Positions 12,166 through 24,180 of a stretch of DNA of 64,000 bases are shown here, piece after piece. The stretch's first letter is position 1, and each line of letters starts with the position of its first letter. The notes beneath the pieces are model-generated. The model was given only the letters and a program-made list of their open reading frames with translations. It made no database searches and was not told where the DNA came from. The stretch lies in the NCBI RefSeq assembly GCF_003597395.2, contig NC_133770.1, positions 34,499,166 to 34,563,165 on the forward strand, read 5' to 3'. A program made the translations under genes and the position numbers. This DNA is from Chelonoidis abingdonii. Taxonomy: Eukaryota; Chordata; Testudines; Testudinidae.

Positions 12166-12790
12166 TGTAGTAAGAGGAGGCTCCGAGATATAAATCTTGG
12201 CATCAGAGGCCTGGTAAGAGGCCTGAGCTAAAGTAATGGTCAAGACTTTGCTATCATAAAGCAAAGTTAAGTTGTGAGCTGGAGGCAGGCCCTGCTCACA
12301 GAAGCTGGTAAGGAAAGGGCTGATGCTGCAGAAAGAGACATACCTAAAAGGTACTAGACACCAGATATCAGAACATTCACATACTCGTACGCTCCACATA
12401 GATAACAAGGAACAGGCTGATCCATCCCAATGACAGGACCAAAAGGGTAATATGATGGATAGAGTTTTTTTGTTCGAATCAACATGTACAAGGTGAGAGG
12501 CGGCACCTTACTATGTAGAGGGGTTGCACCTCATACGTCAGGAGTGATGTGTAACCTGTTTGTACCTGTGTATAAGAATGCATCCCTGGGGCGGAGTCTT
12601 TGTCCGGCCGAGGGAGCAGTGGAAAGTCCCGCCACTGATTGAGCTGAGTCCATTGCCAAGAGACACTTTCTCATAGTATGCCCGGTAGATTAAGCAAAGC
12701 TTTATGATAGCAAAGTCTTGACCATTACTTTAGCTCAGGCCTCAGGCCTCTTACGCCAAGATTTATATCTCAGGGCCTCCTCTTACTACA
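12166..12790 (+). mobile_element. Solo LTR-like element with about 100-bp terminal inverted repeats
   Basis: The element starts TGTAGTAAGAGGAGG and ends CCTCCTCTTACTACA, with TACTG before and TACTC after (4 of 5 bases match). TG...CA ends and a 5-bp duplication fit an LTR. The first 105 bases (12166-12270) and last 101 bases (12690-12790) are near-perfect reverse complements, including TTTGCTATCATAAAGC and GAGATATAAATCTTGGC. The centre is not palindromic: it holds a promoter-like CTGTGTATAAGAATGC near 12567 and a GC-rich leader-like stretch (TTTGTCCGGCCGAGGGAGCA). Long inverted repeats are unusual for an LTR. An alternative is a DNA transposon carrying an LTR fragment. Confidence 0.65.
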
Positions 12791-13322
12791 TACTCTACAA
12801 AGAGAAAAAAAGTGGATGTCAACAAAGCAAAACTATGCATATATTCCTGAAAATATTACAGACAAAAACATTTAGATCACTGACAAGATGCGACAGTGGT
12901 CACAGGAGATGCTCTTTTTTTTCTTAGTTTACATAGAGAAAAATAGATAAAAAGCCTTTAATCTCTTGTCAAACTGCAAAATAAGAATAGTGGGTGATGG
13001 CTTGATGGCCAAAGTTCTGAGTCATGTTGTATAGCCTAACGTGTCCTTTTAGGTATATAATCCTAATTACAACGAAGAAAAGAGAGAGGGGATAAGCAGA
13101 GGAAAGAAAATTTTTAAGTTTCTTCATTATCAGTACTCTCTCTTGGTAAACCATGAAGTAAGAGTGGATGGGACCTGTTCTCTCTCTCTCTCGATGCTAT
13201 TACACAGTTCAAGATTTATCTCCATCACACATTTTCTAATGGAACCCCTAATAGTATTACCAGTGCCAGTCGGACAACCCATGCCATCATCGTTCCGATC
13301 AGATGGGGAGAAAGGTCTAGGA

Positions 13323-13604
13323 CAGCGGTTCCCAAACTGTGGATTGCGACCCCCTTTGAATGGGATCGCTAGGGCAGGCTTAGACTTGCTGGGGCCCAAA
13401 GGCCAAAGCCAAAGCCTGAGGGCTTCAGCCCTGAACGGCGTGGCTCAGGTTACAGGCCCCCTGCATGGGGCTGAAGCTCTTGAGCTTTAGCTTTGGCCCA
13501 GACTGGTGAGGCTCGTGCTTTGGCCCTCCCTCATGGGATCATGAAGTAATTTTTTTTTTTAAATCAGAAGGGGGTTGCAATGCAAAGAAGTTTAAGAACC
13601 CCTG
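13323..13604. mobile_element. Non-autonomous hAT element (GGTTCCCAAACT type)
   Basis: The ends CAGCGGTTCCCAAACT and AAGTTTAAGAACCCCTG are imperfect inverted repeats of Charlie-like hAT type. The internal part has GACCCCCTTTGAATGGG and a GC-rich middle with AAGCC repeats. Flanks GTCTAGGA and TGATAGGA agree in their last five bases. Just outside the right end is the short palindrome GATAGGATATCCTATC. Confidence 0.75.
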
Positions 13605-13950
13605 TGATAGGATATCCTATCACAGTTGCTGCCCTTGACAACCAGATGAGACTGCTGAAAGAAGATTAAAACCATATGATCCCAGTCCATGTCATTCTGA
13701 GACCAGCTTACTACAGCACAATATATTATTCCAGTAGTGGTCTTAAGAGCACGGAGAAGGAAAAACAGAAAGACAAGTGGGGCTTGAGAAAAGGAAAGTA
13801 CTATCTTTACTTTTCCTCCCCCCTTCTTCACCCCAATGAGTATATAATGCTTTACCACCACAATAAAAAGAAAAGTGTCCAACTCATAAATGATGAACAT
13901 GTTATTTATTACATTTCTCATTAATATTTGTTTTCCATTAGAAATGTACT

Positions 13951-14576
13951 TGTCATAAGGCACCCCCTACTTGAAGTGCCCTCTACTTGCAGGCTTCAGG
14001 GTAACAGGTGTGCCTGCCTCAGTTTTCCCTTTGAGTGTTCCCTGAAACAGTCCAAGCAATCTTTCTTGGTAAAAATAACCCTTATGGGGTTAAACTACTA
14101 CAGAAAAAATCCTATACACATAACAAATCCCTTCACCATAATCCAGGGAATACATCAAACAGTCCCAGCTCTCCAACACAGCCCTCTCTAGCCCTCTGGC
14201 TTCAGCTCTCTAGCTTTGAGACACATAGCAAACATCTCCATCTGCTGTTCTCAGTCTTCAGTCCTCTCCATCCTTGGCTCAGAAAGGACAGCTGGCTAGC
14301 CCCTCAACTGGCTTTCAAATAATCCCTCCCCTCTTTCCAGGGAGGGCTTGCAGAGAGTTTTCTGCTCTCTGTAGCTTTCCCCAGAGACCCCATCCAGTTT
14401 TCTCATTGACTCTTCCCTGACTTCCTTCAGGGATTTTCCCTCTCTCAATTTTCCCCTGATCCTTTATAGGCCCCAGGTCCTGCCACATCTTCTTAATGGA
14501 CCCAACTGGGAGCACCTATTCAGGCACCAGGGGACCTGGACCTGCTTCATTTAGAGAGGTCAGTCATCCTATGACA
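13951..14576 (-). mobile_element. Probable solo LTR
   Basis: The plus strand starts TGTCATAAGG and ends CCTATGACA, giving the inverted TG...CA termini of an LTR. On the minus strand GGGCCTATAAAGGATCAG (near 14470) is a good TATA box, so the LTR probably points left. It is rich in pyrimidine tracts such as CTCCATCCTTGGCTC. No flanking duplication was found. Confidence 0.5.
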
Positions 14577-16641
14577 CAGTTTTGATTTAGTCATGACTTG
14601 CCAAACATTTAACCTTTTCCACAGGAATTTTCCATATTCTGATCTGTCCAAAATCAATTTTTAAAAAGTTTAAGCAGCAACCAACAGCATGTTTGAGCTG
14701 AATGGGTTGAAATGATTTTCCACCTCTGTAAAACACTGTTGCAATCGTTTTCTCCAGAAGAGAAACTAAAAGACTGAACTTTGAAACTTGATACGTACAC
14801 AATCTATGATGAAATAAGTACATGGGTTTCCAAAAATATTAACAGTTTAGCTAGTTAAAAGTTGGTAATGACTCTGTGTCTGTACAGGCTCTGAGAACTT
14901 TCATTAGTTAGAGGCACTGCAGGACTTAAGATCCCCTTGTACTCTCTGGCTACTCCCTGCATATTAGAATCTTTTGTTATGCAGTTTCTTTAAAACATCA
15001 GTCAAAAGTGAGGCAATATAAATTTTATGGCAGTTTGTAGTCCCTTACTCATTACCTTTCAACTGAAAACTGATCAAGGAATTTTACTCAAATTCTCAAA
15101 AAAAACAAACTTTTGGACAGTCCAAGCATGGAAAAGAGTGGAGATCACTTGGTAACGCTAAAGACAAGCGTAAGTATCGGGAAACAGGAGGTCACAATAG
15201 AAACTATGTGCTATTTGCATCCTTGATAATAAAATACTGTAAAACTGTATATAAAGGCTAAAATATGTTTAGATATACAGTATATCTACAGTCAACACAA
15301 CAGTTTAGTTATAGCATTTTTAAATAAATTTATTTCTATAAAGCAAGTTTTCATTACTAAGGCAACAACTCACAAGGTGACCTACATTTTATGTCAAAAT
15401 TCTTTTGCTTCTGCAGCAGTCCAGCACTGAATTCAGTGGCAGACTGGAAATTAGGATTCAAATCTTCCTTAATAAAGAAGATTAAGCCAAATGTAGTATA
15501 TCTGACTGAATAACAGAATAAGTAAAGTATAACTGTGTTCTTTTGATGTGTTCACACCATGCTGCCCTACCCCTAATTTCAGTGTTTCACAAATGTTAGT
15601 GTTGACAACATTAATACATGTTATGCATCTATTCAATCCCTCTATGACAAGTTCAGATTCTACATGAAACAAGCTTAAGTATTAAAAGTTTATGTTTTAT
15701 TTGACTTTTCAAATTACTGTTCTGATGGACAACCAAAGTGACCAGATAGCAAAGGTAAGTCCATGTCACAGAAAAACCTTAGATCACCACCAGCATTCTG
15801 ATGGGACAGTGTCAATCTTTCTATTAGCTGCAGCCCAATACAATTAAGAACTTTATATGCTGTAATTAACATGCAGACTAACACTTGAAAGCAAATGTGT
15901 AGCTAATGCAGAGCATGAGGCACTCCTGTCTGTGTTCACAGCGGGAAACTGTACTCAAGATTAGTTGTGCATTTTTCAGCCAAACTTTAGAGGTGGTTTT
16001 CAAGCATAGCTCTCCAGCCCTCCTCCTACTTGTAAATTCAAAGCTAAATTATTGCATAATGTAACAAAGACATAAATTACAATTGCAAGGTCTGCACAGT
16101 AATTCTCTCAAATTAACTGCTTGTACATGCAGAAGTTCTTATTTTGTATAGTATGAAATCAAAGTTCAGAGCTTTCCCTCTGCAATAAACCCTACTGTAC
16201 TTTTAAACATGATTTTGTCCCTTTCAATACTACATACTAAGATGTGTTTAACATGTTGTTCAACATGTTAACTATGATATAGTTTATCAATGTAAACAAG
16301 GCTACATAGGGTTGCAGGTTCAGGCAGCTGCCCACCAGCATGAGCTTCTTCTATTTACTTTTGTGGCACTCAGTTTAGTCCCACCATCCAAAAGCTTTCT
16401 GGTGAATGAAACAATCGGGCAGGGGGAGATCAGAGCTATAAGAAAAGACAAGCAAGTAAAACCAAGTCATGTAAAAGAATAGAGGGGAAAAAATATTTTT
16501 TCAGCGAACCGAAAAAAAAAGGACAGAAAAAAGCAAAATAGACAGAAATTTCTGAGAGGCTACAGCTATAATGGAAGGATATAATACAAGGCACCTGGAG
16601 TCAGTAAAAGGGGCAATATGTCAATTGGGATGTGCTGGAAA

Positions 16642-16708
16642 TCTTTGCTCTACAATTTAACAAATTAACAATTTAACAAATTAACAATTTTTGCTCTACA
16701 ATTTAACA
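16642..16708. repeat. Local tandem duplication
   Basis: TTTGCTCTACAATTTAACAA occurs at about 16642 and again at about 16689, with AATTAACAATTTAACAAATT between. It looks like a simple slippage expansion. Confidence 0.7.
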
Positions 16709-17054
16709 AAAACAAAGCTCTCCTCATACAAACATACCATACTGAAATGAGAGGAAATGAAAAATGTCTAATAAAGCTGCTTATTTATGAGACTCAGATT
16801 CCATATTTGTGGGTGGGATAAGAGAACTTAAAGGGATGGGTAAAATAAACAAACAATGATTGAACAGTTTATCTTAGCTACAGCATAGCAAACTAAAGAA
16901 GTTGAACAGCTGAGGCTTCCACATGTATTTCTTCACTAATATTTGTTTTTGCATGTTTAATACATCTCTCGCTCCACAATCTTTCCATTTTTTTTAGATA
17001 CTCTAATTCTCCCTCCAACACAGCACACAAACAACTATTACAAAACATGAATAA

Positions 17055-17310
17055 GAGCTTGTCTACATTTAGAACATGATGCTGTAGTGCTTCAGTGAAG
17101 ATGCTACATATGCTGATGGGAAAGCTTCTCCCACTGGCGTAGTACTCCACCCCCTGAGAGACGGTAGCTGGTCGACAGGAGAATTCTCCCATCAACCAAG
17201 AGCTGCCTACACCAGAGATTGAATTGATTTAACTTCATCACTTAGGGGAAAAATCCACACTCCTAAGTGACATAAATACACCAACCTAATTTCCTCGTGT
17301 AGACCAGACA
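17055..17310. mobile_element. Harbinger/Chompy-type MITE with TAA duplication
   Basis: The ends GAGCTTGTCTACATTT and CGTGTAGACCAGACA are imperfect inverted repeats, flanked by TAA at 17052-17054 and 17311-17313, the TWA duplication of PIF/Harbinger. Internal CTCCCACTGGCGTAGTACTC and ATCAACCAAGAGCTG resemble other turtle copies. It is 256 bp long and non-coding. Confidence 0.75.
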
Positions 17311-17730
17311 TAACAAAACAAAGTGTTTAGAAAACAGGGCATTCTCAGTGCCGAAAAGTATATGAAATGAATTTGCTTTATAATCTTATATCTAAGATGA
17401 GAATCAGTTTTCCAAAAATAATGTGATCAAACCATGCCCCAAGACCAAGACTTTATATAACATTTTAAGTAGGAATGCATTTTACAGATGAATTCTTGAA
17501 TAGATAAACAGAGACGTGTAGACAAACACAAGTGTATCTACTTTAATTAAAAACAAATCAGCAGGCAGTCAATAAAAGCACTCTTTGTTAAATCTGACAA
17601 AATTCTGTTTTCTCAGAAAAACAGTACTTCAATTTCCATATTGTAAAGAATATGGCTTCTTCCATAAACCCAAGTGAATTAGGGAATAAATAAGAAAATG
17701 CTGAAAAATAAACTTAAAACTGTAGTTAGT

Positions 17731-17839
17731 GGCTTAGATTTTCAAAGTGACTACTAATTTACAGTATCTAATTTGAGACACCATTAAGGAGTCTGCTCTT
17801 CAGAGGGTGGGTGTCCACTTTCTGAAAATCAGGTCCCTT
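17731..17839. repeat. Palindromic repeat with GATTTTCA/TGAAAATC arms
   Basis: GGCTTAGATTTTCAAAGTG at one end and TTTCTGAAAATCAGGTCC at the other are inverted. This is the general form of a widespread amniote palindromic MITE (GATTTTCAGAGGTGCTGAGC in younger copies). Confidence 0.5.
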
Positions 17840-18184
17840 AAAGGTGTATCAAATTGGCCACCCAAAAAATTATCTAGTCCATTTGAAAATTTCAACCAAT
17901 ATTTTTACCTTACATCTCAGAGGTTCCCAAAGTGATATATAAATGCAGACATACTAGGAGTAGAGTATAGTTGTTATTTAATAGCATGTACGTTACTACC
18001 CCACTTCTTATTTACATAAGTGATGCCTCATAATTAGGGCTCAGTGTCTGTCACAGAAGTCACATATTCTGTGACTTTCTGTAACTTCTGCAGTGGCCAG
18101 TGTGGCTGATCCCAGGGCCAGCTATGCCGACCACTGTTTTAGTGGCTCCACAGCCAGCCACTTGAGTGGCCCCTATCACCCTAT

Positions 18185-18633
18185 GGGCTGGTCTACACTA
18201 CAGCTGTAAGTCAACATAAGTTACACTACTTCAGTTACATAAGTTATGTAACTGAAATTGGCATAACGTAGGTCAAGTTACAGCAGTATCTATACCACGT
18301 TGTGTTGACAGGAGATGCTCCCCATCAGAATCAGAATCACAGATTATTAGGGTTGGAAGGGACCTCAGGAGATCATCTAGTCCAACCCCCTGCTCAAAGC
18401 AGAACCAATCCCCACTTCCCTAAATGGCCCCCTCAAGGATTGAACTCACAACCCTAGGTTTAGCAGGCCAGTGCTCAAACCACTGAGCTATCCATCGACC
18501 TACCTTACTCTTCTCGGGGAGCTGGAGTACAAAGTCAATGGGAAAGCACTCTGCCATCAACTTAGTGGGTCTTCACTAGATCCGCTAAATCAATTGCAGC
18601 ACTGCCGAACTAGACGCAAGTGTAGACATACCA
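18185..18633. mobile_element. Harbinger-type MITE interrupted by a SINE
   Basis: GGGCTGGTCTACACTACAG begins the element and AAGTGTAGACATACCA ends it, with a TTA just beyond. Internal TTACATAAGTTATGTAAC and GATCCGCTAAATCAATTG are typical of the family. A tRNA-headed SINE (18332-18497) splits it, so the MITE is the older insertion. Confidence 0.7.
18332..18497 (-). mobile_element. tRNA-headed SINE with CR1-like tail
   Basis: On the minus strand the head reads GGATAGCTCAGTGGTTTGAG (A box) and GGGTTGTGAGTTCAATCC (B box), as in tRNA-derived turtle SINEs. The body has GGGGGCCATTTAGGGAAGTG and the tail has GATCTCCTGAGGTCCCTTCC and AACCCTAATAATCTGTGATT, which match the CR1 3' end. This head-and-tail combination is how the SINE borrows CR1 reverse transcriptase. 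It lies inside a MITE. Confidence 0.85.
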
Positions 18634-18988
18634 TTAGTCTGCACTGCCTGATTATGTTTTTTTTTTTAACAATTGTTTTGGTGTTTAGTAGGATTCTAAT
18701 GTGCTTGCAAGAGGGATATGAGGGACCTTAGCTAATTTTCCAACTGAGCTGGGGGACTTAAACTCATATTTGGGAATAGCAGGGGGAGCACAGCAGAATG
18801 TTGAGGGCCTGCAGCCTTAACTCCATGATAAGTAACCTTAACTGCATGTGAAGTAGTATCCAGACGCTTCACTCAGGATGAGGGGTCCCAGTTTACTAAA
18901 CAGGGGAAATTTAGGTTGATGTTCAACATTTGTACATGGTGTTGTACAGAGAGACTTTATCTTAAAGTCAGCATTCAGATTACAAGCT

Positions 18989-19106
18989 AGGGCCCCAATC
19001 TTCCAAATATTTACAGACTTGTATCTTTACTACCATTGTTACCAATGGGACTAATCCTGCTAGTAAACTTAAGCATCTGCGTAAGCGCTTGCAGGATGAA
19101 GGCCTA
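18989..19106. repeat. Palindromic amniote repeat, copy 1
   Basis: GGGCCCCAATCTTCCAAAT at one end and GCTTGCAGGATGAAGGCC at the other are imperfect inverted arms around CCAATGGGACTAATCC. A related palindrome lies at 37328-37460. Confidence 0.6.
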
Positions 19107-19495
19107 GGATGGTAACATGTAGTAACTAAAATCAGAATTTGAGCAAGACATTTTACATCTTTAGTCCTACAAAATGTGCAACAAGCATTTCAAGTGGTCA
19201 GCACCTCTATTTTACATCTCATCAGAAAGATCCCACCTCCCACTGCTGAATGCACCCCAAAGATATGCTGGGTATTGGTTCAATAACAGAAGCAGAACAG
19301 TTATATTTTTCTTTGGAATTTTTACTCAAGTGCTAACAAGAACCAACTCTGCTTAGCTTATGTGAGATCAGATAAGAGCACAGCTTGCAGTGGTATAGCT
19401 ACAGGCTTATCAGGTTTTGTCCAACGGCAGACAAATAGTCTTAAAATGGGAGAAATTAAACATTGGAGTCCAGGGAGAACTGCGATAAAGTAGTA

Positions 19496-19557
19496 TCAGA
19501 GGGGTAGCCGTGTTAGTCTGGATCTGTAAAAGCAGCAGAGAATCCTGTGGCACCTTA
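19496..19557 (+). repeat. Fold-back repeat, copy 2 (single partial arm)
   Basis: GTATCAGAGGGGTAGCCGTG, then TTAGTCTGGATCTG and TCCTGTGGCACCTTA, is the outer 60 bases of one arm of the fold-back family. The rest is replaced by an LTR fragment. Confidence 0.75.
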
Positions 19558-20093
19558 CAAAGAAGAGATTTCCTGGGGTGAGGATCCCCAGGGACGGGGT
19601 CTTGATTCACACGACAGGAAATGGTGGTGGGGAGAAAGAGGGAAGGGGGGAGAGAGGCTAATTTCTCTCGTGGTCAGGATTACTGTCTCTCTCAGGAAGA
19701 GTCTGGGAGGGGGAGAGAGAAGGGAGGAGGAGGGTGAAGTCTCTCTCCTGTTTGTGATTCAGATGTGATGTGTATATGTAGCAGTGATTATTGCGCCGCA
19801 GAATCTCCCAGCGAGAGAGACGAAGGTCTCTCTGTGGAGAGAGACGAGTGAGGGAAGGTTTAACTTCCTGTGTCTGTGTTAAGATCCAGAAGGGACCGAA
19901 GCGTTAAGATCCAGAGGGTCTGGGTCTTGGGGTTCCCCGGGCAAGCTTTTGGGGGGACCAGAGTGTACCAGGCACTGGAATTCCTGGTTGGCGGCAGCGC
20001 TACAGGTTCTAAGCTGGTAATTAAGCTTAGAGAAATTCATGCTGGTACCCCATCTCTTGGATGCTGGGGTTCAGAGTGGGGATTTGTACCATG
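19558..20093 (+). mobile_element. LTR fragment (3' part)
   Basis: The stretch GGGTCTTGGGGTTCCCCGGG, AGAGTGTACCAGGCACTGGA, GGCGGCAGCGCTA and CTAAGCTGGTAATTAAGCTT through ATTTGTACCATGACA matches the 3' part of the LTR at 47205-48045. The 5' part is missing, and GAGAGAGACGA-type runs fill the left side. The duplicated open frame at 19870-20094 is LTR sequence, not a gene. Confidence 0.65.
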
Positions 20094-21567
20094 ACAAAGA
20101 TGCTTAAGGCAAATTAATGATTTAGAAAGAACCAAGTCAAATTCAACACTACAGTCAAATCAATTTCTTATTTGATCATTCTTAATTTGTAAGAAATCCC
20201 ATGCCAAGAGACGTCAACCTGTTGCATTTAAAGACAAGCCACTGGCTGTTGGTAGTAACAACAATGGCATCTTCTTTCAAGATTCCAGCAGAATAAAACA
20301 TTCTTCCTCATTTCTCAATACAACATCCTTTGCTTGCAATGCAGGGTTCCAAAAATTCACTTGTACATCTACTCGTTTGTATATTTACTGTAGCTTTACA
20401 GTTTTATAAAGAAATGTGCAAACTGAAAGAGGTATTGATCACTAAAAGTTTCCAAGCTCTGTAATACATGAAGTAGGCTAAATAATACATTAAGAAGTAT
20501 TTTCCTTCTCTCCACATTAGACAGAGGTCTTGGAATTTCTGTATGAATAGCAGAAAACGGAGTTCTCACAAAATGAAATCTATAATGATGTTTAATAATG
20601 AAGAAACCATGTTTCATCACCATTACCTAATTCAATTAAATTAGTGATTTAGATATTGTGAAATGTTTCAATCTCAAAATGAATGCTGTGGAGGAACATT
20701 CACTGGCCATTTTAAGTGTCAATTACTTTCTAGACAGAGTAAGTGGCCCTCTAAAGACCATGCAAAATAGCTGATCATTAAAAAAGATGTTAGTTGGTCA
20801 TTAAAAAATTGCTTTTGTTTGTATTGCTCCAATTCAAAAGTGCCTGAAAAATATATTTTTTTTTTCAAAGTAAGTCAAGCAAGAGAAGTTGAACTTAAAA
20901 AGGTGTGAAAGGATTTTAATGTAAATCCCTTCAAAATTTTATCTACATAATTTCTAGTGTAATACTATACTTAACTAGGAAACCTCATCCACTCAGCTTA
21001 ACAGACTTGAATTAACATCCATGGTGATTCAAAGGTGATATATGGCTTCTGGAGCAAATCATGATACATGATTATAATAAGAATAATCACAAGAAACAAA
21101 AAAATTGAATAGCACAGATTTCAAAGTGAATTCCTATCTTACGTCTAAGTCTTCATGAACACAAAATTGTAAATTTATTGTTTTGCTTAACAAATACAAA
21201 GAAAGTCCCATGTTTTGGCTACATATTTCTTCAAATGTGAGCACTTTTTTCAAATGATTTTTCTTTATGTTTGAGAGTGAGTAGGTCTGTACAGAATGTA
21301 AGAGTGAATTGCATCATCAGGGCAGAATCCCAGTTTGACTCATCAAGTTCTCTTTTTTCTACAGATGTTAATCACTACTATGATTCAATAATATTAATGA
21401 CATCAGAGGCATACCTATCTTTCTATAAGGATGAGACCTCGATGCATAAAAAGGTTGATTCTTCGAAAGATGTGAAATTATATGGTATTTAAGGATGTAG
21501 GTTTACAAACGAACCTGGAGAGAAAGGACTGCACTTCAACGATTGCTTCTTAAAAAATCTTCTAGAA

Positions 21568-22090
21568 CTGTGGTTCTCAACCAGGAGTGTGTACACCCCT
21601 GGGAGTACTCATGGGTCTTCAAGGGAGTACTAAACTCATCTGTATCAGTGCTTCTCAACCTAGGGCTTGCAGCCCTCAGTGGGGTCCTGGGCAGGGTCTA
21701 GGGGGTTGCAAGTGAGGGGCCAGCAGTATGGGGTGGCAAGCAGGGCAACTGCTCAGGGCCCCATGCCACAGGGGGCCACATGAAGCTAAGTTACACGCTT
21801 CAGCCCTGGGTAGTGGGGCTTGGACTTCAGAGAAGACTCAAATGAAAAAACAAGCTCAAGTACAATATTTATACTCCAATCAATCAATGTATTTTATAAT
21901 TATATGGTAAAAGTGAGGAAGTAAGCAATTTTTCAGCAACAGTGTGCTGTGACTCTTGTATTTTCATGTCTGATTTTGTAAGCAAGTAACTTACAAAATT
22001 ACTTGGGGTAATTAATTGAAACTTGGGGTACGCAAGACGAATCAGACTCCTGTAAGGGACACAGCAGTCTTGAAAAGTTGAGTACCACTG
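21568..22090. mobile_element. Non-autonomous hAT element with perfect 8-bp duplication
   Basis: TTCTAGAA at 21560-21567 and 22091-22098 is a perfect 8-bp target duplication. The ends CTGTGGTTCTCAACCAGGAG and AAGTTGAGTACCACTG are inverted, as in Charlie-like hAT elements. Inside, a second similar end (CAGTGCTTCTCAACCTAGGG at 21646) starts a second hAT-like stretch. The AT-rich 3' half has ACTTGGGGTACGCAAGACGA. Confidence 0.85.
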
Positions 22091-23007
22091 TTCTAGAAAA
22101 CTAATTAAATGCTTCCATTTTCCTGACTATTTCACTGAAAAGCCAACATTTCTCCTCCAAAAATAAATAGTCTGTCTTTGACCAGGAGTTACTACAACTG
22201 TCACCAAAAGCATCCATTTTGGCTAGTGATAAATCCAAAGAGCTTGTATTATGAAAAAATACAAAAAACTAGTAACTCTAGTTATAGAGCTCAGATGTTG
22301 GAGATTAACTGCACTGAAACTGGATTTTGCCATATTCAAGTAAAAATTTACAATCCACAACCTTGTAGATACTCATTTTAACAAACAAATTTCCCATTAC
22401 TTTTATGGAAAAAAAAAATCTGTAATAGTGCCCTTGAAGGAGCAGCACCAAGAGTACTTTGACCAGAGATTATCAAAATACATGAGATTTTCTTCATGAA
22501 GCTAATTTCAAAAGTATAATTTTAATAAAATGTGGATGAACACTTTCTGACCAGCATAGATTTTGACAAGCAGGAAGAAATTCAGTTTAAAACTACCAAA
22601 GCAAATTAAAAACAACAGATTGAAAGTACTAATTAAATGAGTTTCATGTAAAGACATCCATCAAGAGCTATTTTTTTCATATAATATGTTCACATCTTCC
22701 TTTCTACCTCGTTTTGGTATGCTGCTTCTGGGATATGGGCAGATGATATACCAGGGTGATTTTGGTCTTAAAGTGCACTTCTACGCTTGAAGCACAGTAA
22801 TTTAAAAAGGCAAACACTGTTCCAATACCACTGTGTCAGTAACACCATAAAAGATTCGTTCCTTTTACAAGTAAAAGATTGGATTGCTGGAAAAAGAACT
22901 CGCCCAGAGATCTGACAACTAAGATTTTTTTCTCTGTCATACTTCACCAGTAAGACAATCTGGCAGGTATAAATGTACCTTCAATTACATCTGTGGGAGG
23001 GAGTGAA

Positions 23008-23280
23008 GAGAGTCTAGCTGTTAAGTCACCTGACTGTGACTCTGTAGATCTGGGATCAGTTCTGTCACATGTTGCCATAGACTCTGCCATAGACTTCTTG
23101 CGTGTCCCTGTGGGTAAGTCATTTATCTATTGTGTGCCTCAGTTCCTCATCTATAAAATAGGATGTAAGGTATTGTCCCTATTTCATAGGTGTATTGTCC
23201 ATTAAAGTCCATTGCTGATTGCGAGATGTTCACATACTACTGTGATGAGGGCCATACAAGTGCTTGAAAGACTCATCTTT
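23008..23280 (+). mobile_element. MIR-like CORE-SINE
   Basis: CTCTGCCATAGACTTCTTGC, GTGGGTAAGTCATTTATC, TGTGCCTCAGTTCCTCATCT and ATAAAATAGGATGTAAGG follow the order of the MIR core and 3' region. The tail GATGAGGGCCATACAAGTG matches sauropsid relatives. The tRNA-like head is degraded. Confidence 0.75.
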
Positions 23281-23639
23281 GCAAGCCTACTAATCGCCAT
23301 CAAAAACACACAGGAGTTACTAGCAGCCAAATTTTACCTATAAACTGGGCAAATTTGATACAGTCATATAGAAACTAACACCTGATCCCATTTCTACAGG
23401 ATCACTTTTCAAAGTAGAATTTCACTTTAAATATTCATCTTCAGTCTCTGAAACAAATGACATCCTAAGGATTTTAAAATAGTAATTACATTAAACTGTG
23501 AGGACAATAAACTGATTTTAAGTTACTCAATCCTCTACCCTACTACTTTGGGTCCTAAAACTGTGGATCTTTGGGCGATGAGCTGATCAAATACAGATTG
23601 TAATATCTCTCTAACTACAAAATCTTTGAATCTGTAGCG

Positions 23640-24180
23640 ATTCAAGACTCTAAGAACAGAAGGGACCACTGGGTTCATCTAGTCGGACCTCTCGTATAAC
23701 AAAGGCTCTAGGAATTATTTTGGGGAAGTTCTGTGGCATACCGTTTAGAAAAACATCTAACCTTGGTCTAAAGTTGTCAGTGATGGTTAATTCACCACAA
23801 CCCTCAGTAAATTGTTCCAATCATTAAATTACTCTCACAATTAAAAATGTATGCCTTGTTTCCAGTTTCAATTTGTCTAGCTTCAACTTCCAGCCATCGG
23901 ATCTTGTTATACTTCTCTCCCCTAGGTTGAAGAGCCCATTATTAAATATTTTTCCCCACAGATACTTATAGATCATAATCAAGTCATCCCTTAACCTTTT
24001 CTTTGTTAAGATAAACAGATTGAGCTCCTTGAGTTTATAACTATAAGGCAGGTTTTCTAATCCTTTAATCATTCCAATTTATCAACATCCAACTTGAACT
24101 GTGGGCCCCAGAACTGAACACAGTATTCCAGCAGCGGTTGCACCACTACCAAATATAAGGTAAAATAACCGCTCCACTAC
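23640..24180 (-). mobile_element. CR1 LINE 3' end (older subfamily)
   Basis: The plus strand holds AGAACAGAAGGGACCACTGG, TCATCTAGTCGGACCTC, CCAGCCATCGGATCTTGTTA and TGTGGGCCCCAGAACTGAAC, which are complementary-strand CR1 3' sequence. The element therefore points left. The open frame at 23824-24072 on the minus strand (MIKGLENLPYSYKLKELNLF) is the C-terminal end of a CR1 ORF2 remnant. Confidence 0.75.
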
